DNA from: Sarcomyxa edulis
Taxonomy: Eukaryota; Basidiomycota; Agaricomycetes; Agaricales; Mycenaceae
Assembly (NCBI GenBank): GCA_009761415.1
Contig: QUOL01000016.1
Location: forward strand, 310,001 to 374,000
DNA length: 64,000 nt
Reading direction: 5' to 3'
Shown piece after piece: positions 34,644 to 46,014 of the stretch; the stretch's first letter is position 1; each line of letters begins with the position of its first letter. A model generated the notes under the pieces. It had not been told where the DNA came from, did no database searches, and saw only the letters and a list, made by a program, of their open reading frames with translations. A program made the position numbers and the translations under genes.

Positions 34644-35252
34644 TCACTGGACACCCAACGCTCCTAATCTACTCTTCGCAATCCTCCCCACATCTTGGAC
34701 AGCCCTATCCAACTCTTTGACCCATTCATCACCTCCAATCTCGACTGGCCGGAACAGATCCTCCTTACCAGATTCACCCTTTGATATTCGAAGCACACTC
34801 TCCATCTCCTCCACGATCTCAGCTCTGCTTCTCCCATTGACGAAAGTGATATACCGCAACCCAGGATACCGTTCTTCATACCGCGCGTTCAGATACTCGA
34901 GTCGTATCAGAATTTCTGGCGGTGTAGCCGAAGACCCTGCTTTGCCCCCACCTCCTTGCTCTTTGCTACTCAGATTCGACAGATTCTTAGTCTCCCCGAT
35001 CCTGGGATGTCCAGCGATAAAACCAGCGCGAGAGGTTGCATCCCATGATAATATAGCACTCAAAGCGGTATCAACAAGCTCTCTGTATGAAGTCGGAGGT
35101 GATCGTGAGCTGATGATGGCCTTGGCGACCTGGGGCTCGAGAGTGTTCAGAAGAACAGGAGAAGGCTCGAAGAGGATGGAAAGGGCTTGGGCAAGCGGCG
35201 AGTCCGTGTGAGATGGGCTCGAGATTAACTCAGATATTTGTGGTAAAGACAT
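34644..35252 (-). CDS. 2-oxo-4-hydroxy-4-carboxy-5-ureidoimidazoline (OHCU) decarboxylase
   Basis: This enzyme finishes conversion of urate to S-allantoin in purine breakdown by decarboxylating OHCU. The gene is a single exon of 202 codons, close to the family's usual size with a small insert. The signature FIAGHPRIGETK contains the catalytic His and substrate-binding residues, and RLEYLNARYEERYPGLRYIT and FVNGRSRAEI are conserved helical blocks. A Gly/Ser-rich insert (KEQGGGGKAGSSATPP) lies between them. The C-terminus lacks an obvious peroxisomal signal: it ends RLGALGVQ. It shares a 175-bp promoter with the dehydrogenase gene in the opposite direction. Confidence 0.93.
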   Translation of the reverse strand: MSLPQISELISSPSHTDSPLAQALSILFEPSPVLLNTLEPQVAKAIISSRSPPTSYRELVDTALSAILSWDATSRAGFIAGHPRIGETKNLSNLSSKEQGGGGKAGSSATPPEILIRLEYLNARYEERYPGLRYITFVNGRSRAEIVEEMESVLRISKGESGKEDLFRPVEIGGDEWVKELDRAVQDVGRIAKSRLGALGVQ

Positions 35253-35427
35253 CCTATCACTGCCAGAAATCGCGCAAGCCTGAGGAAAGGTTAGGTGGAC
35301 CGCAAGTTGATCGTTTCTGGTTCAGAGCGCCCGTTTCGATCACGATCGGCTATTCTGTCAGAGCGCCGATCCGTCGCGTGCTCGATTTCCCAGACTCCTC
35401 CTCATCCTCATCCTCAATCAACTCATC

Positions 35428-37056
35428 ATGGCGTCCATCCATCCATTCCAGCTTCGTTGGGGAATCATATCTACCGGACACATCGCAACTGCGTTTACAA
35501 AGGCAAGTCATGTATACCTTTCCACTATATCTTAGCTAAACGCTCGTGATACTATATTGGCATCATGATAGGACCTTCTGATCGATCCAAAGACGTACGC
35601 CAGCGCCCATCAAGGGAATCGGAAAGCTGATTGAATAAGCCATGATAGTCGCAATGTCTCTGACATCGTTCACAAAGTCGTAGCAGTAGGATCTCGTAGT
35701 GTGCAGAAGGCACAAGAGTTCATCGACACCGTAGCGAAAGGAGATCCGTCGATTAGGGCGTACGGAACGTACGAAGGCGTATACGAAGACCCAGTACGTT
35801 CAAGAAATTGCATATGCGTGGCATGTATATACTGACTAAGTACTGATTGCCGTACAGAACGTCGATGCTATATACATTGGTGAGTCGGCTCCTACCTGCA
35901 CTCAAGCATATCGTGTCTATGTCGCTGACAAATCTATCGCAACAGGTACTCCCCATACCTATCATTACACTAACGCCCTAGCCGCTATCAAAGCAAACAA
36001 ACACGTCCTCTGCGAGAAACCAGTAACTTGCAACTCTGCTGAGTTGCGTTCTCTCCTTGATGCTGCAAAGGAGAAGGGTGTGTTCTTCATGGAGGCTATG
36101 TGGACACGCTTTCAGCCTTTGGCATTAGAGGTAAATACACTCCGTGAACTGACTATCTTGAATATATTTTGATCGTATGACTAGGTGAAGAAATTGGCGG
36201 AGGGAGGTACTCTCGGTGATCCTATAGTCCTCCACTCAGACTTATCAGGGGATTTCAATGTCGAGAGTGAGACCTCCTTACACCATTGACCACTGAATGC
36301 TAACATCGAGTTGACATTGTGACCTTCCAGATATATCTAAATCGCATAGAATATTGGATCCAGCTCTGGGCGGAGGAGCTCTACTTGACCTAGCTCCGTA
36401 CCCTCTGTTCTGGGTGCGTCAACGTTCACAACTTCTTGACAATACTCTGCAAAATCTATTTTCATTACTGATTACTTCGTCATCAGGCTTTGTTCACCCT
36501 TTACGACAGCCCCTCAAACAATCACACCCGTCCCTCCAACATAAGCGCCGCAATGCTTAAATCTCTTATCACAGACGTCGACAGCAGCACCTCTTTCACG
36601 CTCACCTTTTCCCCCTCCTCAACATCCACACTCTCCGCCCAAGCAGTTTTGACCTGTAGTATCACTCTTAACCCGATCGATCCCGGCGTCACCATTCGTT
36701 TCTCACGCGGGAACATCAAGATCACTCCGCCGATATTTTGTCCGAAGTCATTTATAGTTGAGTATTTCGATGAAGATCACAAGGGGAAGATAGTCAGAGA
36801 GGAGAAGAAGGTTTTCGAATACGTAGGAGGTGGGTGGCATTACGAGGCTGATGAAGTGGCGAGGTGTGTCAGGGATGGGAAAAAGGAGAGTGCGCTGTGG
36901 AGTCACGATTTGAGTCTTTTGGAGATGGACATTTTCGATGAGGTACGTCTTAGAAAGAAGAGAACCCGAATAAGGATATGGGACGCTTACTAGATATCTC
37001 AGGTCCGGAAGCAGGGCGGGTACAAGCTCCCGGAGGGGGTCGAGAAAGTTGTATGA
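35428..37056 (+). CDS. NAD(P)-dependent dehydrogenase, Gfo/Idh/MocA family (dihydrodiol / D-xylose dehydrogenase type)
   Basis: The N-terminus MASIHPFQLRWGIISTGHIA is a Rossmann dinucleotide-binding start. The family motif HVLCEKPVTCNSAELRSLLD carries the catalytic EKP lysine, and FFMEAMWTRFQPLALEVKKL and ALGGGALLDLAPYPLFW are typical of dimeric dihydrodiol dehydrogenases, some of which oxidise D-xylose with NADP. The gene is intron-rich: a 22-nt exon at 35858-35879 encodes NVDAIYI, and an intron before RNVSDIV begins gtacgccagc. The C-terminal domain has GYKLPEGVEKVV at the end. Cellular role is uncertain; xylose oxidation would complement the xylulokinase at the window start but this is inference. 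There is no secretion signal. Confidence 0.87.
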
Positions 37057-37552
37057 ATCGAAAGACCTTCGCGCCTCTGTCGTCGTAGCACATCCGGGAA
37101 GTTGTTTTCTTTTGTAATATTATGCTATATATGTATATGCATATGCTGAGACCTCAATGGATGGAGAATGTTCCATCTAACACGAAGTTCTCTTCCGTAT
37201 GATCAAATGCTTAAAGTTATAGTGCATTGTGCCCGATAGTCACATCACGTGTTGCGATTTACGTGTCCTGTCACTCTAAATTTGCAAAACGACGCGTGCT
37301 TCGGAAATTTTCGCTCATGGGGTCTCCAAATAACAAGAGCAAAACGGAAAGATACTACTCTTGTATTCCGGTTACATGGCCCACGAAATTGTAGGTGTTC
37401 ACATGTCCAGGCCCAATAGATCCCTCCCAGTAGCAGCAAGAGTCGCTATGGCAGGATTGAAGGAGCGAAGGTCGGGTCCACGAGGCAGTTGCAGACCCAT
37501 TCGAGAAGCCGACTGCTCTTTGTATAGTTTCTCCGGGAGAGGCTTCCCCATC
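37057..37552. other. convergent intergenic region
   Basis: The region holds the 3' ends of the dehydrogenase gene and the MYND gene. AT-rich runs near 37115-37145 (tatgctatatatgtatatgc) may mark 3'-end formation. No gene is seen. Confidence 0.4.
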
Positions 37553-38205
37553 CTATAATGGTTTCATGAAGACGACACTCAGCAACGCCACATGTTTGCA
37601 ATGATGCCGGACGAACCTGCAGAAGTCGCATGTGCACGGTTTGGAGCCCGTACCATGGTGGTCGCATCCCCAGTCCATTCCAGCGTCTGTACCTGTTCAT
37701 GTAGAGTATGAACGATCATGAAAAATGGGTCAATAATTTGAGAGAGAGACAGATGAACAGAATCGTACCACAACATGTCCATCTAAAACCTTGGGGCCAG
37801 TACTTATGAAATCTCTCCTCAGAACCACCGTACTCAACGTAGAATTTGTTCTTCATATAGTCCCCCTCTTCCGGAATACAGTGTGCCCATCCCGTCTCCT
37901 CTTTAGGGCAATCCCAGGTGATGAGCTCGAGGCGACCTTCGTGCTTGCTTCCGTCGCGACACTTCCTGTGCTTATCGTACCACACAGTAGGTTTTTTGCA
38001 ACTAGTTTTGTGGGTGGGCCAATCGGCTACCTGACAAGCGCGGCCTTGAGGAGCGATGAGACTCCATGTCTGGATGCTATGATATCGAGTAGCGAAACTC
38101 ACCGCAATAAGTTCGTGCCTTGCAAGTCGAGCATTGAGAGATCTTGACATCGGGACCCTCTTGCTTGGAGCATACAACGCAGGCACTCGGATTCGGAGTC
38201 GACAT
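37553..38205 (-). CDS. MYND-type zinc finger protein
   Basis: The protein begins MSTPNPSACVVCSKQEGPDV, followed by KISQCSTCKARTYCGRACQV and ADWPTHKTSC. The C-x2-C...C-x2-C...Y-C-x3-C...H-x3-C spacing is a MYND finger, a protein-protein interaction module. An intron beginning gtgagtttcg splits the finger after TYC-G, and a second, beginning gtacgattc, splits RWTCC-GTDAGM. The C-terminal part has FHKYWPQGFRW, GCDHHGTGSKPCTCDFCR and HHCKHVALL, a second Cys/His-rich patch that could bind another metal ion. Agaricomycetes carry many short MYND proteins of this kind; their partners are unknown. The stop is at 37553-37555. Confidence 0.82.
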
Positions 38206-38661
38206 TGGAGGCGATGATATAGTTGGATGAAAGTTGAAGGGTGATGACGGTTTCAATTGACTGCCTTTTGTACTAATTTTTGAGCTGCAAGTACTGAAAC
38301 GTGACCAAACAAAATATATAACTACGGCGACGCGCTTCGCAAAATTCTTACAAGATTGATCCACGTACCAAGAAGACGTGAAATCTGAGACGTCGGCCGT
38401 GTCGATAGTATATTCGTTCTTACTCGTATACAGGAGATCCAGAGTCCGCGCGGTGGAGGATCGCACTCATAGATTAGCATTAGAAACAGGGTATATTTGT
38501 ATCCCTTGCATTTGTAGTACAAGCACGTAGTAGGTATCTCAAACAGTATCTAAAAAGTATCTGCAGAGGAACAGGTAAGACGGAGAGGCACTCGAGAGGC
38601 ACCACCGGACGGAGAAATCAGCCTACATCTTATTTAGATAGCTATACATATATACACTGTT
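38206..38661. other. intergenic region upstream of MYND gene
   Basis: This is the presumed MYND-gene promoter and the HPT1 3' flank. Short minus-strand frames do not join the MYND exons in a supported way. Confidence 0.4.
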
Positions 38662-39797
38662 CTATTGAGTAGTCTTGTCGAGATAGGCGAGCTTATCGTG
38701 TTCTTCGATGTTCCTACAAAAGAAATCAGTTTCCATCAATGGATTCCAAGTCGCAGAAAAGCTGAAGAAACTCGCATGGCCTCCCAGGGATAGTCCAACC
38801 TATCAATACGGCATGGTAAGCAAGAGTAGAGAAAACCAACGAAAGACACGCACCATAGATCCTCTACGTTTGCGCCAGCAAAATATCTGAGAGATCGTAT
38901 TAGTCGGCAGTGGTAATACGGGTGAACATCCACGACTCACGGGGTATCTACAGGTAATTCAGCCAGTTTTGGCTTGCTCTTGTTATGCACCACGAATATG
39001 GCGAATTTCGTAGCTGCGCGAAGAGCTTCACGCTCGGATTCGGGACGGGAGAGAAGCTCTTTCTCAACATCCTTTTCGAGCTCTGAGAGTGCATAGCTAT
39101 TATTCGAGCGCATTAGTAAATCAGGGAGGGAAGGATGACAGGGAGCAAGAACTAACTGCAGCGTTTTCCGGGTATCATCGACTTCATCCTGTTAACGAGA
39201 ATGTAGTTGTGGCCTATTGCGTTGTGAGATAAGCACGTACTACAATCAGATTGTGCTTTCCAAGGAGAAGTTTTCCCGAATCGGGGCCTCTGCAAGATAG
39301 TCAATTTATGCTGTTCCATGTTTAAACCAAGAGAACTCACAGCCATTGCGTCCGAACAACTTCTTGCCCGATTTGATCCTCTCTTGAACCTGGCAGGGGT
39401 TCATACAAGCTGAGACCGATAGCTTGAATCTGAAGGCTCTTATTGGAGGTCCACTCTCTTAGAAAAGTACGCTGGATGATTATCGGATCGTTAGTGATGT
39501 GTTGTAGATTAAATATAACAAGGCACAAATAACGCACCATAACTCGAGCAGGGAAGAATCCACTATATGAATAGGTTATAGAAGGGGTTCGTAGATAGTG
39601 CCAATAACGTTCACTGACCCTCCTCCTATTTACAGAGAGAAAATGTGAGTAGAGATTGACTAACGATGATTGAAAGACAGACCGATGGCTATAAGCATGT
39701 CAGGATGAAAGTCCTTGGCGATCTTTGGGGTGACATCCTTGATGAGATTGTGGATATCGTTGTAGGTGACATGCCAATGCTTGACTTGGTCGGCCAT
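38662..39797 (-). CDS. HPT1: hypoxanthine-guanine phosphoribosyltransferase (HPT1-like)
   Basis: The enzyme salvages hypoxanthine and guanine with PRPP. It starts MADQVKHWHVTYNDIHNLIK, has IAIGGGGFFPARVMRTFLRE, QIQAIGLSLYEPLPG, EVVRTQWL and the PRPP-binding site LIVDEVDDTRKTLHYALSEL, then FAIFVVHNKSKPKLAELP and YFAGANVEDLWLDYPWEA. This order matches yeast Hpt1 more than bacterial enzymes. The gene has at least eight short exons. A 7-nt exon (GAGGAGG, 39619-39625) is needed to encode the glycine run, and the last intron (38714-38775) starts with GC rather than GT. The final exon gives EEHDKLAYLDKTTQ. The start faces RPC53 146 bp away. Confidence 0.9.
39619..39625 (-). other. HPT1: 7-nt microexon of HPT1
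   Basis: On the minus strand the sequence is tag|GAGGAGG|gtcag. Joining ATCG (exon ending 39683) to this exon and then TGGATTC (exon starting 39562) gives I-G-G-G-G-F. Skipping it shifts the frame before the PRPP-site exons. Confidence 0.85.
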
Positions 39798-39942
39798 GTT
39801 GTATAACTGGGAGAGTTCGAGGAAATTGAGGGAAGGAATTCAGTGCAACGCGTACGTGAGAAAGGCAAATTTATTGAATTTGCAAATGACTTGATCGTAC
39901 CGACGCGCTCTTCGTGCGGGACTCCGAGTCTCCATCTATCTC

Positions 39943-41603
39943 ATGTCCGGACAAGGTATTATATCATGCCTTTCACTCATGATCTCTTTCTGATTGACGT
40001 AAAGGTGCTCCTTCAGGCTCGGGGGCAGGCCCCAGCTCATCTATACCCAAAGCGATCTCGTCTTTAGCGAAAAAACAGGCAGATGTCACTCGACAGGGTA
40101 CTCAGAAATTGAAGTTTGTCCCCACACTTCCTGCAAGACGGAAAAAGGAGTGAGTGCGTTACGTTGCCAGTCGTGTTCAGTGGGACAAAATCTAATCTCA
40201 ACTCTTTACAGTGAAGTTAAACCGGTATGTCTTCATAGCGATCCTACGCTCAAGTGTCATCCTAAACGTCCGATTCATAGGAACCTGTCGCGCACACTGT
40301 ACCTTCTTCAGATCGTGGTCGTGGTAGAGGACGAGGAGAAGGTAGAGGACGAGGAAGAGGTGGACCTCGTCCTCCCGTAGAAATGACCGCCAGTGGTCCG
40401 TTCGCTATGGGGCCAGCCATGGCCGGTAATACATCACGAAGAGCTGCCCCTCGATCCAATTTTGCCCCTATCCGTCCCACTGGTCCAGTGGCGGCACTAG
40501 GCGCTGGCCTTTCACGAACATCGGCGCCGTCTCTGAAGAAAGAAAAAGAAGAGGCGAGCCTCGGGAAAGGGAAAGATAATGACGATGATGCAGAATTATA
40601 CTCTGATCCTGATGAGGGTGTCGAGATTGTGGACATGGAAGATGTACGACAGATGGATTGGATGGCACCCGAAAGTCTTCGGAAGGACAAGAGTCATGGA
40701 AAGAAAAAGAAGTTACGGGTCAAGAATGAGGAAGTCCCCGTGGATTCGAAAGGAAAGGGAAGAGGTACGACTATTCATACCAATCCTCGATACAATACTG
40801 AAATCCATATATGTAGCCGGAACCATGGATGTCGACGAAGCTGCAGAAACCGGCGAAGTAGATCTGGCCAACGCGCTCGACTTAAGTGACAGTGAGGAAG
40901 AAGAAGAGCTCGAGGATCTCATGGAGGACTTTGCGTTAGACGCCATACTAGACGAAGTAACTCTTCCATTTACCGTCTCACTTATCATGCTTTCTGATAA
41001 TCAAATTCTTTCAGGATCCAGACGTCCGTCAAGAGCGGCTCTATTTCTTCCAATTCCCTAGTCCTTTCCCTACATTTGTACCTAAAAAGGCACCAACACC
41101 CATCGACGTAGACAATTCTCCTGTTCCAGAAACAACGGGGAAGAAAGTCACTTTTGCGCCAGACGTGAAACCTCCAGGATCTGTACCCGGTTCTTCGAGA
41201 GCATCGGCTGCTCCGTCCGACGCCTCCGGTAAGGACAAAAGTCCAGCGGAAACTAAAGTCGACGGAATCATCGGTCAGCTGGAAATCTACCAGAGCGGAA
41301 CCGTGAAAATGCGTCTAGCTAATGGTATAGTACTTGATGTGAGTCCTACTTCACAAGGCCACTCAAACTAATCAGTCTAACTATGTTACGCAGGTGTTGG
41401 CCGCGACCCAACCCTCATTCCTCCAACAGGCTGTGCATCTCGACATGGAGCACAAGCGGCTAACTGTCCTTGGTGAGGTGAACAAACGATTTGTCGTCTC
41501 GCCAAATGTCGAGAGTCTGTTGTCTGCTCTGGATGTAGCAGATCGTGCGCCACGTACGGTGATCGACGGTGAAGAAGATCTTATCACAATGGATACTACC
41601 TAA
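39943..41603 (+). CDS. RPC53: RNA polymerase III subunit RPC4 (RPC53)
   Basis: RPC53 works with RPC37 in Pol III initiation and termination. After a 13-nt first coding exon (MSGQ-G), the protein has SSLAKKQADVTRQGTQKLKF and VPTLPARRKKD, the conserved N-terminal block. An RG repeat, an acidic/Lys linker and finally the conserved C-terminal domain follow: ERLYFFQFPSPFP, KVDGIIGQLEIYQSGTVKMR, ANGIVLDVLAATQPSFLQQA and KRLTVLGEVNKRFVVSPNVE. A 13-nt internal exon (40212-40224) supplies residues EVKP between KKD and EPVAHT. Stop TAA is at 41601-41603. It acts in the nucleus. Confidence 0.92.
40212..40224 (+). other. RPC53: 13-nt microexon of RPC53
   Basis: The exon is flanked by ...ctctttacag and gtatgtcttc. 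It keeps the frame between RRKK-D and EPVAHTVPSS; skipping it shifts the frame. Confidence 0.75.
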
Positions 41604-41647
41604 TGTAACAATATGCACGCAAGACAAGATACCTGCTATTAGCGATC

Positions 41648-44600
41648 CTACTGAGGAAAGTTTCCTGTCCCAAACTCCCGAAGAAAATGTCTCCAGATAT
41701 CATCCTGATTCCCTTCGTGGCCAGTAACGAATCCCCCAAAAGCGTTCGTATGTGTGGGGTAGTCCGCTTCAAGAGCCTGATAACCTTGTGGCGGCAATGC
41801 GAGTGGGTGCTGCGAGCCATGGCCAACTGCTTGGGCCTGCAGACTGAACGTATGGGATGATTGTGGCGCGTCTGGAAACCCTAGGTTTCTGTTAGGCAAC
41901 TGACAACCGCCTTGCGCTGAGATGGGAGACAAAGCCGTCGATGCTAGATATTGATCAATGAGAGCCTGGCCGGATATACCTTCAGGCATGATCTCCGCAC
42001 GATAAGGTGGCGATGCTGTAATTGCAGGCGCGGCTCCCTGCAACTGGGCTTGAGACGAACTCCCAGTTGTATACTCGAAGCTTCCCATTTGGTAGTCTGC
42101 ACTGGTGTCGAAACCAGTAGTTCCAAGCGTGTCGTAATAATCCATCAACATGTCTCTCGTTTGATCAGGCATCGTACGAGGACCACTAGTGTTTTCCGAA
42201 TCTTGGTCGGACAGTGATGTTGGAGGATCACTATAATCTGACGGTGGCGAAGTCGAAGAAGATTTGGTGTTGACGACTGATTTCCGTCCTCCTAAAACGT
42301 CTAGCTCGTCGGGGCCAAGATTTCCTGGTTCTGAGGACGCCGATGATCCGGATCCAGTGTCGACACCAGCGTGGAACGCAACATATGTCGAACGGGCACG
42401 GTGCAATAATTTTTGAAGCATTGTCTGTTGACCAGACAGTCGTTAGCGAAACGAAAAGTAGAGTATCACAAACGATCATTACTAAAGTGGCAGGCGGACG
42501 ACAAGGCCTTGAGCCTTCATCGTAGAAGGGCAAGCACTGCTCCAGTTGCTGTAGAGCATCTGCTGCTAAAGTGCAGCCAGGACTCTCGACGACTAAAGCG
42601 CCGAGAACAATCTGGCGCAACGACGGTCAGAAACTGTTGCTCCGGAAACCATGTCAGACCACTCACGCATGAAGAGAATATTGCTGACCAGAAGAACCAG
42701 GCTCTACTGACGAGTCGGACGTGAACCGGGAACATACTTTTCAGGGTAGAGATTAGGCGGCAGGCGCTTCTGTATGTGGCCAGGACTGAAGGGCCATATT
42801 TATGCTGCAACGGATTTTTGGATTCGCGGATTGCTTGAGCGAAATATCTTCTGTGAACGTACAAGAGATCTAGAGACTACGTTGGAGCCAGCTCTGGTAT
42901 CACAAGAGATTAGAACATAAACTTACTGGACTCTTTGACGCACAACACGCAGTATTGCTGCATAGCTTCTGATGGAATACTTGACCACGATCTTGCTGTT
43001 TCAGAGGAGTATATGGGAGGCTGTAAGTGCTCCGGGATAGGGAATTTCCGAATTTTCTTATCCAGCTCCAGTAATGCAGCATAGGACGGTGTTCGAGGAC
43101 TGAAGACGTGCTGAATGGACATCCAAAGACAGCTAGAAGAATATCGTATCTTCCACATATGCCCTGAATGTATCCCATCCGTCAGTCAGATCACAAGAAT
43201 CGTATGACATTGACACAACTTACAACCACACTCTTGTTCACCCGATGATGTGGTTGAAGGAGACGAGTCAATGGGGAAGTGGCAATTGGTATGCTGGAGG
43301 GTAAGGGCAGGTGGTCGACCATTGACGATGCTCTACACGAAATGAATGACAGTTAGATACGACTGGTCATGGAGGGAGAGACGTATTGATTTACAGTCCA
43401 AGAATCAAATGTGTAGAGGTCCCAAAATAATACCCGACGGCGTTGAATATCGGACGGGTCAAGATTCCAACAAGCACAATCGCGTTCTAAGGCAAATCGA
43501 CGTTGAGAGATTTCTGGTATGATTCTGAGACATCACTCACGGAGGCCGATCTAGAATTCAGTCGGTCAGTCAGGCTAGGAATTTGGTTATAACATACACT
43601 TACAGTTTGTGCCATCCTAGCGCACAGTCCGGTCATCAGCCATCGAGCTTCGTGGCATACTTTTTCGGGGGTATATATAAACGTAGACAGGAGAAAGACG
43701 GCAAGCACTGTAAAATACGTCGCTTCTTGTAGAATCGAGTCCAGGGAGATAGCCGCTCGCGCAAGCAGATTGAACTGTTTAGCCTGCACCGAAGACTGGA
43801 GGCTTGGATCATGCTGTGCACCGATCCCAAGTACGAAGAAAAATACAGCGAGTCGATGAGAATGTATTCCGTCCAAACGATCATAGCCCATCGAATTATA
43901 GATCGGATCCCAGATAAATTCCGTAAAATCGGTCCGTGGGAGGGGCTGATACCTGAAATTTTGTGAGTAATTAGCGCCTAAATTGAGGACAACATCCTGC
44001 ACTTACATCCATGCACCATTTTCATAATATAGATCGACTAACTCTAGGGCTCTTGCTAGTGACGGGATGTACGGAGTGAAGAGCCTTTTACCCTGAGGAC
44101 ATTCCGTTCTTCCAAAAGGGAAGGCATACATCAAATCCACGATTTCAGGTGGCAGGCCTAGATTCCTAGAGTCCGAATCCCAGTCCTGCTCATCTGACTG
44201 GGATGTTGAGAGTCAAGAATGAGTGAGAGGGACGAGAGTGCATGGATATTTGAAGCTTACTGGGAGGAGGTCTTTGAGAAACTGAATGCGTTATCAATAC
44301 CACCCGACCATAAAAACTAGAACTGGATATTCACCTCTGAACTAGCAGTCTCTCCGTGATAGATGGTCTGACCGTCTGATCCTATGGAGAGAGACCCGAC
44401 CGAGTCCGACAACACTGCGAGTTCACTGTCCCATGCAGCTTTATTCTTGTCGTAATCGAGTTCCTCATCGGCTGAACGGTGATGTCGCAGAAGAGGATGG
44501 TCACCCCCTTCTGTCTGTGCCTGAGATAGTGCAATTTCGAGCTCCTGGATTCTGGTACTCATGGATTTGACCTTCTCAGCCAGTTTCTGAGCCTGCGCCA

Positions 44601-45092
44601 TGAGAACTCTGACAGAATTGAGTCTCATTCAGAGGCCGACTGACGAGCGGAAAATGCTTACTTGTTTCCTTTCGTGGCTGCCAATATTCCTACCAAGTTT
44701 GTGTCGTCAGGTTCATTGGATAGCTTTAGAAGCAGGGTATTCCGTACCATCCGGACATATTGCAGAACAACCACGTCTGATGTCAGGGGTTAGCTGGTTT
44801 CCTCCTCGAAGGTTATCAGAGATGTCTGCATACCTTATGCAAGACTGGCATGGAAATGTCCTGTCGTAGTAATTCAGTAAGTTTACATGCCTCGAACAAC
44901 TTGAACTTCAAGTTGGTTGATTACCGGTCGCATTTCAACTTCGATCTAAGATTACATGAGGTCTTATGCCAATCATCCAGTACTTGACACCTACCGTCGG
45001 CATTCAGCACAGGACAATCCTCCTTTACGGTCCTTGGAGTTTGACGAGTCAGCGCTAGTGCTGACTTTGCTGGTGTCGAGGTATGTCGACAT
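41648..45092 (-). CDS. Zn2Cys6 transcription factor with fungal-specific TF domain
   Basis: The DNA-binding domain is spread over four exons: MSTYLDTSKVSTSADSSNSK leads to SCAECRRSKLKCDR, then TFPCQSCIRR, then GCSAICPD. The six cysteines have the canonical C-x2-C-x6-C...C-x2-C-x6/7-C layout. A coiled-coil dimerisation segment follows (KLAEKVKSMSTRIQELEIAL). The middle contains the fungal transcription factor homology region, with LAVFFFVLGIGAQHDPSLQS, YFTVLAVFLLSTFIYTPE and EARWLMTGLCARMAQTVS. The C-terminus is Ser/Gln-rich and ends REFGTGNFPQ. Such proteins control sugar, nitrogen or secondary metabolism; the regulated genes cannot be told from here. Internal junctions between 42.4 and 44.3 kb are approximate. 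Confidence 0.88.
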
Positions 45093-46014
45093 GATGATGG
45101 CGGGGAATCAGAAGAGGGAAGTAAGTGGACTTTGCTTTGTAACTGGGATCTGCAGGTATATATTTCGAATTCAAAACTCTCTTTCCTCCCCGAACTTTGA
45201 TCGATGATGATCATCATATGTATGTTGGGCGCTCGCGGAAGGCTACCGCAAGTCCTGAATCATCGGAAGCTCTGAATGAGGTTACGAGACATCGAAGACG
45301 GGAACCAGAGCTCTGTGCTAAACCGCGCCCACAAATTCCGATTTCATCAACATCTCCAGACTTTTGGGGACGTTACAGCAATTCGGGGAAGAGACAATAC
45401 CGCAGAAGCTCCCGTGCCCAAGGTACCATGTCCATATTTTTCTCTTTCGAGACGATCTTGGTAACCCTCCGTTTCAAGATGACGAGATTTGGGTCATGTA
45501 GCTGTGCGGAGGGGGCAAAGATGTTCCCAACGTATTCGCAGATCAACCTATATTGAGATATAGAACCGAGGACTGGGTTCGTCAGGAAAATTCGAAGTAG
45601 GGATGGTTCAGAAGAGCAAAGAAATTCAAACGATGTCCCCCCCAAATCTAGTCTATCACTTGTCTATGTAGAGTCACCGTCCGCATTGCTATTTGATACA
45701 ACCTGTCTGAGTCAAGTACCTACAGCAAGGTAATCATGGTAGACAATTGCAATCAATGGAACCTCGATCGAGGTTTAGAGCTGAAAATCTAAGGGACTCG
45801 GCTGTAGAATTTCTAGGGGAGCTTGCAACTTGCGCTCCTCGAGTGCGTTTGTACCAATATCGGATTCATTGGGAACTATACAGTGTTAATAACGGTTACA
45901 GAGAGAATCCAGAGGAGTATGTACAACGTATGTGCTCAGGAGCGTGGTCGCTGAGACGGATATAAGTCAGTCAAGGGTATAGATGATGAGTCCAGGCGCG
46001 ATGTCTGGCGTTTT
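45093..46014. other. intergenic region, no supported gene
   Basis: About 920 bp hold the presumed promoter of the transcription factor and the SGF73 3' flank. Short frames on both strands (for example minus 45373-45645) have no recognisable features. Confidence 0.4.

Noticed and set aside
45373..45645. 90-codon minus-strand frame upstream of the Zn2Cys6 gene
   Set aside because: No features, and the transcription factor start at 45092 is well supported without it.
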